A stretch of 64,000 bases of DNA from Roseovarius sp. (GCA_014359765.1 JACIYT010000012.1:16115-80114), one strand, 5' to 3'; numbered from the stretch's first letter, positions 24,719 to 34,345 are shown. Translations and numbers: made by a program. The notes: a model not told the origin generated them from the sequence alone.

Positions 24719-26234
24719 CTGGCACGCTGGCACGGCGCTGATGGTGCTGGTCTGGGGCGGCATCGCCCGGGCAGAGGCGCCGCTCTCGGCCATCGACTGG
24801 CTCAGCGCGCCGCCGGTCTCCTCCCCGAGCATCGAGGCGCCGCCGGTGAGCGCGGGCGCAGAGGTGCCCGAGGTGGCGGTCACGCCGCTCGATGCGCCCC
24901 GCGCCGATGCCGTCGGCCTGCTGCCCGCCGCGACCAGCGGTCTGCCCGTGACGCTGTGGGAAAGGAGCACGACCGCGACCCTTGCGGGCCTGCTCGACCG
25001 CCTGGCCGAACGCCCGCTCCCGGCGCTTCAGGCGCTCTATCACAGGCTGCTGCTGGCCGAGGCCAACCCGCCCCCCGATACCGGCCCCCGGGCGCGGTTT
25101 CTCAACGCGCGGCTGGCGACGCTGCGTCGTTACGGCGCGGTGGAGCCGGCACTGGCGCTGGTCGAGCGCGCAGGCGGCGCAACGCCGGCCCTTTTCGATG
25201 CCTGGTTCGACCTGGCGCTGCTCGCGGGGCAGGAGGCGCCGGCCTGCGCGGCGCTGGCCCGGACGCCGCATCTGAGCCGCGACACCGGCGCGCGCATCTA
25301 TTGCCTCGCGCGGGCGGGTGAGTGGGAGACCGCCGCGCTGATCCTGCGCGCGGCCGAAGCGGCGGGGACGCTGACGGAGACGGACGCGACGCTGCTCACG
25401 CTCTTTCTCGATCCCGAACTGATCGACGAGATCCCCCCGCCCGCCCCGCCCGAGCCGATGACGCCGCTCCGTTTCCGCCTGTTCGAGGCGATCGGCGCGC
25501 CGCTCGGCACGCGCGATCTGCCGCGCGCCTTCGCCATGGCCGACCTTCGCGGCACGGCCGGCTGGAAGGCCGAGATCGAGGCCGCCGAGCGGCTGGCCGG
25601 GACCGGCGCCATCGCCGGGGAGCGGCTGTTCGGGCTCTATACGGCGCGCAGGCGCGCGGCGTCGGGCGGCGTGTGGGAACGGGTGGCCGCGGTGCAGGCG
25701 CTCGATGCTGCGCTCGAGGCCGGCGATGCCGGGGCGATCGCGCGCGCCCTGCCCGCGATGTGGGCCGCCGCGCGCGAGGTGGGGCTACAAACCGTGCTGG
25801 CCGATATCTTTGCCGAACGCCTGCTCGACGCGCCGCTCGATACCGCGACGCGCCCGCTGGGCGCCGAAATCGTGCTGCTCTCGGCGCAGCCCGCGCGCGT
25901 GAGCGAGATTCTTCCCCCCGCGACCGCGCGTGAGCGGCTGCTGGCGGGGATCGCGCGCGGCGCGCCACAACCTGCCGATGCCCGGACCCCGCTGGAGAGC
26001 GCGATCGCCCGCGCCTTTGCCACCGGCGAACCCGCCCCCGAGCACCGCGCGCTGATCGAGGCGGGCCGGCTCGGCGAGGCGATCCTCGTGGCCGCCGCAC
26101 AGCTCGACGCCGCCGCGCAACGCGCCGCGCCTGCGGCGACGGGCGCCGCGCTCGCGACGCTGCGCGCGCTGGGGCTGGAAGAGACCGCGCGACGCGCCGC
26201 ACTCCAGGCGCTGCTGGCGGGCGCGCAGCCATGA
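24696..26234 (+). CDS. Uncharacterised secreted protein (512 aa)
   Basis: A 512-residue Ala/Leu/Glu-rich protein with an N-terminal signal peptide (hydrophobic TALMVLVWGGIA, cleavage after ARA near residue 26). A proline-rich linker (about 30-80) and a long helical domain of possible alpha-solenoid/TPR style follow (repeated LLAEAN, ALALVERAGG, AALILRAAEAAG). No catalytic motif is recognised. It overlaps the small membrane protein gene at its start and xerD by 4 nt at its end (ATGA), so the three form one transcription unit. A role in the periplasm is inferred from the signal peptide only. An ATG at 24741 would remove most of the signal, so 24696 is preferred. Confidence 0.75.
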   Translation: MSRLRHASWHAGTALMVLVWGGIARAEAPLSAIDWLSAPPVSSPSIEAPPVSAGAEVPEVAVTPLDAPRADAVGLLPAATSGLPVTLWERSTTATLAGLLDRLAERPLPALQALYHRLLLAEANPPPDTGPRARFLNARLATLRRYGAVEPALALVERAGGATPALFDAWFDLALLAGQEAPACAALARTPHLSRDTGARIYCLARAGEWETAALILRAAEAAGTLTETDATLLTLFLDPELIDEIPPPAPPEPMTPLRFRLFEAIGAPLGTRDLPRAFAMADLRGTAGWKAEIEAAERLAGTGAIAGERLFGLYTARRRAASGGVWERVAAVQALDAALEAGDAGAIARALPAMWAAAREVGLQTVLADIFAERLLDAPLDTATRPLGAEIVLLSAQPARVSEILPPATARERLLAGIARGAPQPADARTPLESAIARAFATGEPAPEHRALIEAGRLGEAILVAAAQLDAAAQRAAPAATGAALATLRALGLEETARRAALQALLAGAQP

Positions 26235-27166
26235 ACGACGCGGCCCGCAGCATCGCCACCTTTCTCGAGGCGCAGGCCGCGGAAACCGGGGCCGCGCGCA
26301 ACACGCTGCTCGCCTATGGGCGCGACCTGAAGGATTTCGCCGACTGGATCGCGCGGCGGGGCGGCACGCTGCGCGATGCCACGCAGGCGGATATCGAATC
26401 CTACCTGATCGCCTGCGAAGCCGCGGGGCTGGCGCGTGCCACGCGCGCGCGCCGGCTCTCGGCGATCCGGCAATTCCATCGCTTTGCCGTCGAGGAGGGC
26501 TGGCGCGCCGACAACCCCGCGATCCGGCTCAAGGGGCCGGGGCGGGCGCACCGGCTGCCCGGCACGCTGAGCGTGGCGGAGGTCGAGCGGCTGCTGGCCG
26601 CCGCCCCGCAGGTCGGGCGCGGCGCGCCCGAGCGCGCGCGCAACGCGGCGCTGGTGGCGCTGCTCTATGCCACCGGGATGCGGGTGAGCGAGCTGGTCGA
26701 GCTGCCGGTCGCGGCGGCGCGCGGTGCGCCCGAGATGCTGCTGGTGCGCGGCAAGGGCGGCAAGGAGCGGCTGGTGCCGCTCTCGGGCCCCGCCCGCGCC
26801 GCGCTCGGGGAGTGGCTGCGGCTGCGCGATACTGACCACGCGCGCGCCGCCTCGCCCCATCTCTTTCCCTCGGGCGGCAAGGCGGGGCATCTCACCCGCC
26901 ACCGTTTCCACGGGCTGATCAAGGAGATCGCGGTGGTGGCCGGGATCGATCCCGCGCGGGTCACGCCGCACCGGCTGCGCCATGCCTTCGCCACGCATCT
27001 GCTGGCCAACGGCGCCGATCTGCGGGTGATCCAGATGCTTCTGGGCCATGCCGATCTGGCCACGACCGAAATCTACACCCATGTTCTCGATGCCCGCCTG
27101 CGCGCCCTCGTCGAGGCGCATCACCCCCTCGCGCGCGCGCATCGCAAGGACCCGGCCGAGCCTTGA
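26231..27166 (+). CDS. xerD: Tyrosine recombinase XerD
   Basis: Site-specific recombinase that with XerC resolves chromosome dimers at dif. The 311-residue protein has an N-terminal SAM-like core-binding domain (about 5-95) and a catalytic domain with Arg151 (ATGMRVSEL), Lys175 (GKGGKER), His247/Arg250 (PHRLRHAFA), His273 (LLGHADL) and nucleophile Tyr282 (IYTHV). All six catalytic residues are present. Its chromosomal setting and standard length point to a housekeeping Xer enzyme rather than a phage integrase. XerD rather than XerC is judged by sequence style. It overlaps the preceding gene by 4 nt. Confidence 0.9.
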   Translation: MNDAARSIATFLEAQAAETGAARNTLLAYGRDLKDFADWIARRGGTLRDATQADIESYLIACEAAGLARATRARRLSAIRQFHRFAVEEGWRADNPAIRLKGPGRAHRLPGTLSVAEVERLLAAAPQVGRGAPERARNAALVALLYATGMRVSELVELPVAAARGAPEMLLVRGKGGKERLVPLSGPARAALGEWLRLRDTDHARAASPHLFPSGGKAGHLTRHRFHGLIKEIAVVAGIDPARVTPHRLRHAFATHLLANGADLRVIQMLLGHADLATTEIYTHVLDARLRALVEAHHPLARAHRKDPAEP

Positions 27167-27220
27167 ACGCGCGGCGCCGAGGGCGCATAACCACGACCGA
27201 GCAACGAGGGAGCCCGACCA

Positions 27221-28528
27221 ATGGAAGCGACCGGAGCCGCGCTTGATGTCACCTTCTGGATCACGGTGGGGGCGATTCTCGGGCTGCTCGTCCTGTCGGG
27301 CTTCTTCTCGGGCAGCGAGACGGCGCTGACGGCAGCCTCGCGCGGCAAGCTGCGCACGCAGGCGGAAAAGGGCTCTCACGGGGCCGAAATGGCGCTGCGC
27401 ATCACCGAGGACAACGAACGCCTCATCGGCTCGGTTTTGCTGGGCAACAACCTCGTCAACATCCTCGCCGCCTCGCTGGCCACGGCGCTGTTCACGCGGC
27501 TGTTCGGCGAGAGCGGCGTGGCGCTGGCGACGCTGGTGATGACGCTGCTGGTGCTGATCTTCGCCGAGGTGCTGCCCAAGACCTATGCCATCACCAACGC
27601 CGAGACGGCGGCATCGCGCGCCGCGCCGCTGATCGTCTGGGTGATCCGCATCTTCGCCCCGGTGGTGAGCGCGGTGCGCGTGCTGGTGCGGCTCATCCTG
27701 CGCACCTTTGGAGTGCAGGCCGATCCCGACGGGCATATCCTCGCCGTGCGCGAGGAAATCGCCGGCGCGCTCTATCTCGGCCATTCCGAGGGCGTGGTCG
27801 AGAAGGAGGACCGCGACCGCATCCTCGGCGCGCTCGATCTGGGCGATCGCACGGTGGAGGAGATCATGCTGCATCGCTCGCGCATGGAGATGATCAATGC
27901 CGATGACGATCCGCAGGCGATCCTCGATCAGTGCCTCAAGAGCAATCACACCCGGCTGCCGCTCTATCAGGGCGAGCCGGACAACATCATCGGCGTGGTC
28001 CATGCCAGGGATCTCCTGCGCGCCATGCACAAGCTGGTCACCGAGAGCGGCAAGGGCGCCGCGGCGCTGACCGATTTCGACGTGCGCGCCATCGCCCGGG
28101 CGCCCTATTTCGTGCCCGAGACCACCACGCTCGACGACCAGATGCGGCAATTCCTGCGCAAGCGCAGCCATTTCGCGCTGGTGGTGGACGAATATGGCGG
28201 GCTTCAGGGGCTCATCACGCTGGAGGACATCCTCGAGGAAATCGTCGGCGAGATCGCCGACGAATTCGACACCGAGGCCGATCACATCGTCCGCCGCACC
28301 CCGGAGGGCGATTACATCGTGGACGGGGCGATGACCATCCGCGACCTCAACCGCGCGCTCGACTGGTCGCTGCCGGACGATGCCGCCAATACCATCGCCG
28401 GACTGGTCATCCACGAGGCCCAGATGATCCCGGCGGTGGACCAGGTGTTCATCTTTCACGGCTTCCGCTTCCAGGTGCTCGCGCGCAAGGACAACCGCAT
28501 CACCCGGCTGAAGATCCGCAAGCTCTGA
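27221..28528 (+). CDS. CorC/HlyC-family CNNM-type transporter (DUF21-CBS-CorC)
   Basis: A 435-residue membrane protein. The N-terminal DUF21 domain has about four hydrophobic helices (about 10-180, with GFFSGSETALTAASRG near 28). Then come two CBS domains (about 205-340, VEEIMLHRSRM and YFVPETTTLDD), the motif VVDEYGGLQGLITLEDILEEI, and a C-terminal CorC_HlyC domain (about 345-430). Relatives act in magnesium/cobalt export; the historic name haemolysin is misleading. It lies 55 nt after xerD on the same strand and may be co-transcribed. Specific ion unknown. Confidence 0.9.
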   Translation: MEATGAALDVTFWITVGAILGLLVLSGFFSGSETALTAASRGKLRTQAEKGSHGAEMALRITEDNERLIGSVLLGNNLVNILAASLATALFTRLFGESGVALATLVMTLLVLIFAEVLPKTYAITNAETAASRAAPLIVWVIRIFAPVVSAVRVLVRLILRTFGVQADPDGHILAVREEIAGALYLGHSEGVVEKEDRDRILGALDLGDRTVEEIMLHRSRMEMINADDDPQAILDQCLKSNHTRLPLYQGEPDNIIGVVHARDLLRAMHKLVTESGKGAAALTDFDVRAIARAPYFVPETTTLDDQMRQFLRKRSHFALVVDEYGGLQGLITLEDILEEIVGEIADEFDTEADHIVRRTPEGDYIVDGAMTIRDLNRALDWSLPDDAANTIAGLVIHEAQMIPAVDQVFIFHGFRFQVLARKDNRITRLKIRKL

Positions 28529-28564
28529 GTTTCCCGTTCCCGGCGCGCGGCCGCGCGCGCCGGC

Positions 28565-29320
28565 TCAGTTGGTGCGGATCTCGTCGGCGATGGCCTGCAT
28601 CTGGTCCTGCGGCAGGTAGCCGCGCAGCATGTGCTCGCCCATGACGAAGGCCGGGGTGCCGTTGATCCGCAGCCGCTGCGCCAGCGCGTGATTGGCGGCG
28701 ATGATTTCGGTCACGGCGTCGCTCTGCATCTCGGCGGCGATCGCGTTGGCATCGAGACCGAGCGCATCGGCCAGCCGGGTAAACCCCGCCTCGTTCATCG
28801 CGCCCGGATAGCTCATGAGCGCGTCATGCACCGACTTGTAGGCATCATCCCCCGCCACGATCCGGGTGGCGATGGCAAAGCGCGCAGCGGCGACCGATTC
28901 CTCGCCGAGGATCGGAAATTCCTTGAGGATCAGGCGGATATTGCCATCGTCAGCCAGCAGCCCCGCCACCTCGTCATGCGCGCGCCGACAATAGCCGCAG
29001 CGGTAGTCCATGAATTCGACCAGCGTGATGTCGCCCTCGGGATTGCCGCCCACCCAATCGCCCGGCGCCGCGAACAGCGCCTCGGCATTGGCCCGCACCA
29101 GCGCCACATCGGCGGCGGCCTCGCCCGCGGCCTGCCGTTCCTCGAGCACGGCGACCGCCTCCATGATCACCTCCGGGTTCTCCAGCAGGTAGGCGCGGAT
29201 CTCGGCGCGCAGCGCCGCGCGCCCGGCGGCGTCGAGGCTGCCGAGATCATGCGCAGGCGCGGGCAAGGCGGTTGCCGCGAGGGCGAGGCAGGCGGCGGTC
29301 AGGCTGAGGCGCATGGTCAC
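28565..29320 (-). CDS. DsbA-family thiol-disulfide oxidoreductase (Com1-like)
   Basis: A 251-residue secreted thioredoxin-fold protein. The signal peptide is at about 1-24 (ALPAPAHD). A helical stretch (ENPEVIMEAVAVLEERQ) comes before the thioredoxin fold, whose active site CGYC is in FMDYRCGYCRRAH, and the cis-proline loop is NGTPAFVMG. It acts in the periplasm as a disulfide oxidase or isomerase. GTG 29320 directly follows the stop of the upstream M48 protease gene, with GGAG inside that gene, suggesting coupling; ATG 29314 is the alternative start. Pairing with a protease fits an envelope quality-control role, which is inference. Confidence 0.92.
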   Translation of the reverse strand: MTMRLSLTAACLALAATALPAPAHDLGSLDAAGRAALRAEIRAYLLENPEVIMEAVAVLEERQAAGEAAADVALVRANAEALFAAPGDWVGGNPEGDITLVEFMDYRCGYCRRAHDEVAGLLADDGNIRLILKEFPILGEESVAAARFAIATRIVAGDDAYKSVHDALMSYPGAMNEAGFTRLADALGLDANAIAAEMQSDAVTEIIAANHALAQRLRINGTPAFVMGEHMLRGYLPQDQMQAIADEIRTN

Positions 29321-30673
29321 TTATCTCTTGCTCCGTTTTTCGGCACTCTGCGCCGCATGTAGCACATCCTGCGCCCGACGCCAGCCGGGCGAGCCCTGCG
29401 GCAGCAGCCCCGCCGCGCGTTCGGCGTGGATCCGGGCATCCCCGAGACGGCCCGCCATGGCATAGCGCTCGGCGGTCAGCACCGAGGCCATGCCGTGATT
29501 TCCGAGCTGCGCCTCGGCCTGCGCCAGGTCGCGCAGCACGCGAAAATCCCGCCCGTCGCGCACGCGCGCGCTCTCGAGGAATTTCGCCGCCTCGCGCAGC
29601 TGCCCGTCGGCCAGCAGCGCCCGCCCATAAGCCCCGAGAATGAGCGCGTTGCGCGGCGCGAGACCCGCGGCGCGGGCATAGGCGGCGACGGCGGACCTGA
29701 TCTGGCGGCTTTCCATCAGGATCTGGCCGCGCAGCTCGTGCAGGAAGGGATCATCGGGCCTGCGCGCGATGGCGGCGTCGATCGCCGCGAGGGCGCGGCG
29801 CAGATCGGCCTGCCGGTGATAGGCCACCGCCTCGCGCATCAGCCGCACATCCTCGAAGCCCGATTCGCCGGCCCGCGCGAGCGTCCATTTCGGATCGCGC
29901 TGAAAGGCCGAGAGCTTGCCCTTGGCGCGGGCGAACCAGTATTCGGCCTCGGGATCGGGCGCGGCCTGCCCGCCCTGCGCCCCGGCGAGCGCCCGGATAC
30001 GCCGCACCCTGTCGCGCGAGAGGGGATGCGTCCGCGCATAGGCGTCCTGCCGCGTGAGCGAGAGCGATTCCTGCCCGGCAAAGAGGTCCATCACCTGCAC
30101 CGATCCGCGCAGGTCGATCCCCGCCCGGTTCAGAAAGCGGATCCCGCTCTCGTCGGCGGCGTTCTCCTCGGCGCGGGTATGGGCGAGAAAGCCGCGGATC
30201 GCCGCCCCCTGCGCCCCCGCCGCCACGCCCATGCCCAGCTCGGCATTGCCGGTGGCGGCGCCGGCGATCCCGGCGAGGATCGTGCCCAGCATCGCCGCGT
30301 TGCGCGCGTCGCGCAGGTGGATCGGTCGGCGCATCAGGTGGCCATTGGCGATATGGGCGGCCTCGTGGGCGATCACCGATTGCAGCATCGCCGGCGTCTC
30401 CATCCGCAGGACCATCCCGGAATGGATGAAGATATTGTCGGCATCGACGACAAAGGCGTTGAGGCTCGGCGCGTCGATGATCAGGATATCGACGCGATCG
30501 GGGCTGAGACCGGCGGCGCGCAGCACCGGCGCGGCAAGGTTGCGCAGCGCGTGCTCGATATCGGGGTCGCGCAGCAGCGTGACGGCGCGCGCGGGAGATG
30601 CAAGCGTCATGCTCAGCAGGAGCAGAAGCGCCGCGAGGACGCGCAGGCTGTGCAGGTTGTGCAGGCTGTGCAT
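29321..30673 (-). CDS. M48-family periplasmic metalloprotease with TPR repeats (BepA-like)
   Basis: A 450-residue protein resembling BepA/YfgC, which degrades or repairs stalled outer-membrane proteins. The signal peptide covers about 1-30. The zinc motif HEAAH is at 103-107, with the third-ligand region EENAADESG about 65 residues later. The C-terminal half (about 260-440) is TPR-like (ALAAIDAAIARRPDDPFLHEL, YARAAGLAPRNALILGAYG). The start at 30673 lies in a set of 9-bp repeats that encode HSLHNLHSL; the upstream frame is a shadow of the aminotransferase gene. The DsbA-like gene follows without a gap. It shares the window with BamA and BamD, consistent with envelope quality control. Confidence 0.9.
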   Translation of the reverse strand: MHSLHNLHSLRVLAALLLLLSMTLASPARAVTLLRDPDIEHALRNLAAPVLRAAGLSPDRVDILIIDAPSLNAFVVDADNIFIHSGMVLRMETPAMLQSVIAHEAAHIANGHLMRRPIHLRDARNAAMLGTILAGIAGAATGNAELGMGVAAGAQGAAIRGFLAHTRAEENAADESGIRFLNRAGIDLRGSVQVMDLFAGQESLSLTRQDAYARTHPLSRDRVRRIRALAGAQGGQAAPDPEAEYWFARAKGKLSAFQRDPKWTLARAGESGFEDVRLMREAVAYHRQADLRRALAAIDAAIARRPDDPFLHELRGQILMESRQIRSAVAAYARAAGLAPRNALILGAYGRALLADGQLREAAKFLESARVRDGRDFRVLRDLAQAEAQLGNHGMASVLTAERYAMAGRLGDARIHAERAAGLLPQGSPGWRRAQDVLHAAQSAEKRSKR

Positions 30674-30733
30674 TGACCTTGGCCGCCTTTCCCGGTGAAA
30701 CAGGGCCACCCCCCGATCCTGAGGAGGAATGTA

Positions 30734-31879
30734 ATGCGCCCTGCCCGCCGATCCAAGGTTGACCCGTTCATCGTGATGGATGTGATGGAGGCTGCCCGCC
30801 GCGCCGAGGCGGCGGGGCGGCGGATCATCCACATGGAGGTGGGCCAGCCCGGCACGCCTGCGCCCGCAGGCGCACGCGCCGCCCTGGCCCGCGCGATGGA
30901 GGCGGGGCCGCTCGGCTACACGGTGGCGCTCGGCCTGCCGGAATTGCGCGCGCGGATCGCGCGGCACTATGCCGACTGGCACGGCATCGACCTCGACCCG
31001 GGCCGCGTGGTGATCACGCCCGGCTCCTCCGGGGCCTTCATCCTCGCCTTCACCGCACTCTTCGACGCGGGCCAGCGGATCGGCATCGGCGCGCCGGGCT
31101 ATCCGAGCTATCGCCAGATCCTGCGCGCGCTCGATCTCGTGCCGGTGGATATCGAAACCTCGGCGGAGAACCGCCTGCAACCGGCGCCCGGGGATCTCGC
31201 GGGGCGCGACCTCGCCGGGCTGCTGGTGGCCAGCCCCGCCAACCCCTCGGGCACGATGCTCGACCGCGCGGCGCTCGCGGCGCTGATCGGGGCGGCGCGG
31301 GAGGCGGGCGCCTCCTTCATCAGCGACGAGATCTATCACGGCATCACCTACGAGGGCCGCGCCGTCAGCGCGCTCGAGATCACCGACGACAGTTACGTGA
31401 TCAATTCGTTTTCCAAGTATTTCTCGATGACCGGCTGGCGCATCGGCTGGATGGTGGTGCCCGAGGACCATGTGCGCACCATCGAGCGGCTGGCGCAGAA
31501 TCTCTTCATCTGCCCGTCCCATGCGAGCCAGATCGCGGCGCTGGCGGCGATGGACTGCACGCCCGAGCTGGAGGCGAACATGGCCGTCTATCGCGCCAAT
31601 CGCACGCTGATGCTCGAGGCGCTGCCAAAGGCCGGGTTCGACCGGATCGCGCCCCCCGACGGCGCGTTCTACATCTATGCCGATGTGCGCCACCTCACCG
31701 ATGACAGCCGCGCGCTTGCCGCCGAGATCCTGGAACGGGCGGGGGTGGCGGTGACGCCGGGGCTCGATTTCGACCCGCGCCGCGGCGCCGGCACGCTGCG
31801 TTTCTCCTACGCGCGCGCGACGGCGGATATCGAGGAGGGGCTGGCGCGGCTGAGCGAATTCATGGCCGCGCGCGGCTGA
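30734..31879 (+). CDS. Class I/II PLP-dependent aminotransferase
   Basis: A 381-residue fold-type I aminotransferase. The PLP lysine is in NSFSKYFSMTGWRIGW. Other conserved parts are TPGSSGAFILAF (cofactor phosphate site), SPANPSGTML (Asn of the PLP ring site), SDEIYHGITY, and RFSYA with the C-terminal substrate-carboxylate arginine. The start is set at ATG 30734 because a strong AGGAGGA box lies 8 nt upstream; a longer frame from 30695 has none. It is divergent from the M48 protease. Substrate cannot be told; in relatives such enzymes act on aspartate, aromatic or branched amino acids. Confidence 0.9.
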   Translation: MRPARRSKVDPFIVMDVMEAARRAEAAGRRIIHMEVGQPGTPAPAGARAALARAMEAGPLGYTVALGLPELRARIARHYADWHGIDLDPGRVVITPGSSGAFILAFTALFDAGQRIGIGAPGYPSYRQILRALDLVPVDIETSAENRLQPAPGDLAGRDLAGLLVASPANPSGTMLDRAALAALIGAAREAGASFISDEIYHGITYEGRAVSALEITDDSYVINSFSKYFSMTGWRIGWMVVPEDHVRTIERLAQNLFICPSHASQIAALAAMDCTPELEANMAVYRANRTLMLEALPKAGFDRIAPPDGAFYIYADVRHLTDDSRALAAEILERAGVAVTPGLDFDPRRGAGTLRFSYARATADIEEGLARLSEFMAARG

Positions 31880-31946
31880 GCCGGGAGGCTCCGGGCACCC
31901 GCCCGGCGGCGGCCCGCGCGTGGCCGGCTCAAGGCGGATTCGCGTT

Positions 31947-31975
31947 TTGACAAGGCCGGACGGAGCGGGTAGTGA
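31947..31975 (+). promoter_or_regulatory. bamA promoter
   Basis: Perfect -35 TTGACA (31947-31952), 17-nt spacer and TAGTGA (31970-31975). A GTG at 31972 that would lengthen BamA lies inside the -10 box, so translation must start further down, at about 32008. Confidence 0.7.
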
Positions 31976-32007
31976 CTTCGGCCAACGGGATGTCGGACAG
32001 GGTTTGC

Positions 32008-34344
32008 ATGATGAACGGTCTTTTTGCGACGCGCTGCCGGGCCGGTGTCCCGATGCGCGTCATCGCGGTCATTGCGGTCGTGCTCTGCGGGGCGCTTTTC
32101 GTCGCAGCCTCCCCCGCCCTGGCGCAATCCTACCGCTTCGGCGAGGTGACGATCGAGGGCAATCAGCGCATCGAGGGGGCGACGATCCTGACCTATGCCG
32201 GCATCGCCCGCGGCGAGACCGTGAGCGCGGGACAGCTCAACGAGGCCACGCAGCGCATCCTCGCCTCCGGCCTCTTCGAGACCGTCGAGCTCGAACCGCG
32301 CGGCAATACCCTCCTCATCCGCGTGACCGAATTCCCGACCATCAACCGCATCGCCTTCGAGGGCAACAACAAGATCAAGGACGACGATCTCGCCCGCTTC
32401 ATCCAGAGCAAGCCGCGCCAGGTCTTTACCCCGACCCAGGCCGAGCGCGACGCCGCCACGATCGCCGAGGCCTATGCCCAGAACGGCCGCATCGCCGCGC
32501 GCGTCACGCCCAAGGTGATCCGGCGCTCCGACAACCGCGTCGATCTCGTCTTCGAGATCTTCGAGGGGCGCGGCATCGAGGTGCAGCGGATCGGTTTCTC
32601 GGGCAACCGGGCGTTCTCGGACCGTCGCCTGCGCCGTGTCATCGGCAGCAAGCAGACCGGGCTCCTGCGGGCCTTCATCGCGCGCGACACCTTCAACGAG
32701 GACCGGGTGAATTTCGACCGTCAGGTGCTCACCGATTTCTACAACTCGCGCGGCTATGTCGATTTCCGCGTCACCGGCGTCAATGCCGAGCTCGCCCGCG
32801 AGCGCGATGCCTATTTCATCACCTTCACCGTGCAGGAAGGCCAGCAGTTCCGCTTTGGCAAGATCACCACGGTCAGCGAATATACCGGGCTCGACCCGGA
32901 ACCCTATGACGACACGCTGCGGATCCGCCCCGGCGTGGTCTATTCGCCGACGCTGGTGGAAAACTCGATCGCCCGGATGGAGCGGCTCGCGGTGAAGAAC
33001 GGGGTCGATTTCCTGCGGATCGAGCCGCGCATCACCCGCAACGACCGCGATCTGACGCTCGACGTGGAATTCGTGCTGCAACGCGGCCCGCGCGTCTTTG
33101 TCGAGCGCATCGACATCGAGGGCAACACCACCACGCTCGACCGGGTGATCCGCCGGCAGTTCCTCTTTGCCGAGGGCGATCCGTTCAACCCGCGCGCTGT
33201 CCGCCAGGCCGCCGAGCGCATCCGCGCGCTGCGCTTTTTCGAGAACGTGGACGTGAACGCCCGCGAGGGCACGCGCCCCGATCAGGTCATCATCAAGGCC
33301 GATGTCGAGGAGACGACCACCGGTTCGGTCTCCGTCGGCGCCAGCTTCTCGAGCGATGCGGGCCTCGGGCTCATGTTCGGCTTTTCCGAGCGCAACTTTC
33401 TCGGGCGCGGCCAGCAGCTGACCTTCAACATCTTCGGCACGGCCGACCAGATCAACTACAATATCGGCTTCGTCGAACCGGCCTTCCTCGGGCGTGACGT
33501 GGCGCTGGGGCTCGATTTCGCCTTCACCGAAACCGACAATGACAATGCCCTCTTCGACACCGCGACCGGCGTCTTCCGGCCCAGCCTGACCTTTCCCACC
33601 GGCGAGAACACGCGGTTTGGCGTGTTCTACAACGTGAGCTACAACGACATGTCCGATTACAACGGTTCCTCGGGCATCCTCCAGTCGGAGATCGAGCAGG
33701 GCGCGCTCTGGACCAGTTCGACGGGCTACAACTTCAGCTACGACACCCGGCGCAAGGGGCTCAACCCGAATGCCGGCGTGCTGCTGTCCTTTGGCCAGGA
33801 ATTCGCCGGGCTGGGCGGCGATAACGATTTCATCAGGACCACGGCCCGGGCCGTCGCCGAGACCGACCTGTTCCGCGAGGAAGTCACCGTGCGCGCCATT
33901 CTCGAGGCGGGGGCGGTCCATTTCACCGGCAGCCAGGACAGCCGTTTCATCAACCGCTTCACCAACCCCACGATCCGCGGCTTCGAGCGCAACGGCATGG
34001 GGCCGGTGGAGATCGGCGCAGATGGTGCCGAACACCTCGGGGGCGACTATTTTGCCGCGATGAAATTCGAGGCCGAATTCCCGCTCGGCCTGCCCGACGA
34101 GTTCGGCATCACCGGCGGCGCCTTCTACGACATCGGCTCGATCTGGGGCATCGGCAACAAGGGGGCGGTGGCACCGGGCAACAGGCTCGCCTCCACCGGC
34201 TTCGAGCCGCGCCATGTGATCGGCCTGTCGCTGTTCTGGGACTCGCCTTTCGGGCCGATCCGGATGGACTTTGCCAATGTGCTGAAATCCGAGCCGGGCG
34301 ATGTCGAGCAGAGCTTCAACCTCTCGGCGCGCACCGATTTCTGA
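32008..34344 (+). CDS. bamA: Outer membrane protein assembly factor BamA
   Basis: Core of the BAM complex, inserting beta-barrel proteins into the outer membrane. The 778-residue protein has a signal peptide (about 1-40, ending ALAQ) and five POTRA domains (to about 415). A 16-strand barrel follows with the TIRGFERNGMGP motif (the conserved RGF loop) and a C-terminal ARTDF ending in Phe. The start is set at 32008 because the promoter TTGACA/TAGTGA overlaps the earlier in-frame codons. Skp/OmpH follows one base after the stop (TGAgATG). Unlike in most relatives, an aminotransferase rather than rseP precedes it. Confidence 0.97.
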   Translation: MMNGLFATRCRAGVPMRVIAVIAVVLCGALFVAASPALAQSYRFGEVTIEGNQRIEGATILTYAGIARGETVSAGQLNEATQRILASGLFETVELEPRGNTLLIRVTEFPTINRIAFEGNNKIKDDDLARFIQSKPRQVFTPTQAERDAATIAEAYAQNGRIAARVTPKVIRRSDNRVDLVFEIFEGRGIEVQRIGFSGNRAFSDRRLRRVIGSKQTGLLRAFIARDTFNEDRVNFDRQVLTDFYNSRGYVDFRVTGVNAELARERDAYFITFTVQEGQQFRFGKITTVSEYTGLDPEPYDDTLRIRPGVVYSPTLVENSIARMERLAVKNGVDFLRIEPRITRNDRDLTLDVEFVLQRGPRVFVERIDIEGNTTTLDRVIRRQFLFAEGDPFNPRAVRQAAERIRALRFFENVDVNAREGTRPDQVIIKADVEETTTGSVSVGASFSSDAGLGLMFGFSERNFLGRGQQLTFNIFGTADQINYNIGFVEPAFLGRDVALGLDFAFTETDNDNALFDTATGVFRPSLTFPTGENTRFGVFYNVSYNDMSDYNGSSGILQSEIEQGALWTSSTGYNFSYDTRRKGLNPNAGVLLSFGQEFAGLGGDNDFIRTTARAVAETDLFREEVTVRAILEAGAVHFTGSQDSRFINRFTNPTIRGFERNGMGPVEIGADGAEHLGGDYFAAMKFEAEFPLGLPDEFGITGGAFYDIGSIWGIGNKGAVAPGNRLASTGFEPRHVIGLSLFWDSPFGPIRMDFANVLKSEPGDVEQSFNLSARTDF

Positions 34345-34345
34345 G

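Noticed and set aside
26231..27166. XerD as a phage or island integrase
   Set aside because: Standard Xer length, all family motifs, embedded in a housekeeping operon without mobile genes.
31972..32007. GTG start giving a longer BamA
   Set aside because: The codon lies within the proposed -10 box (TAGTGA) of a near-consensus promoter, and the extra residues precede the signal peptide.
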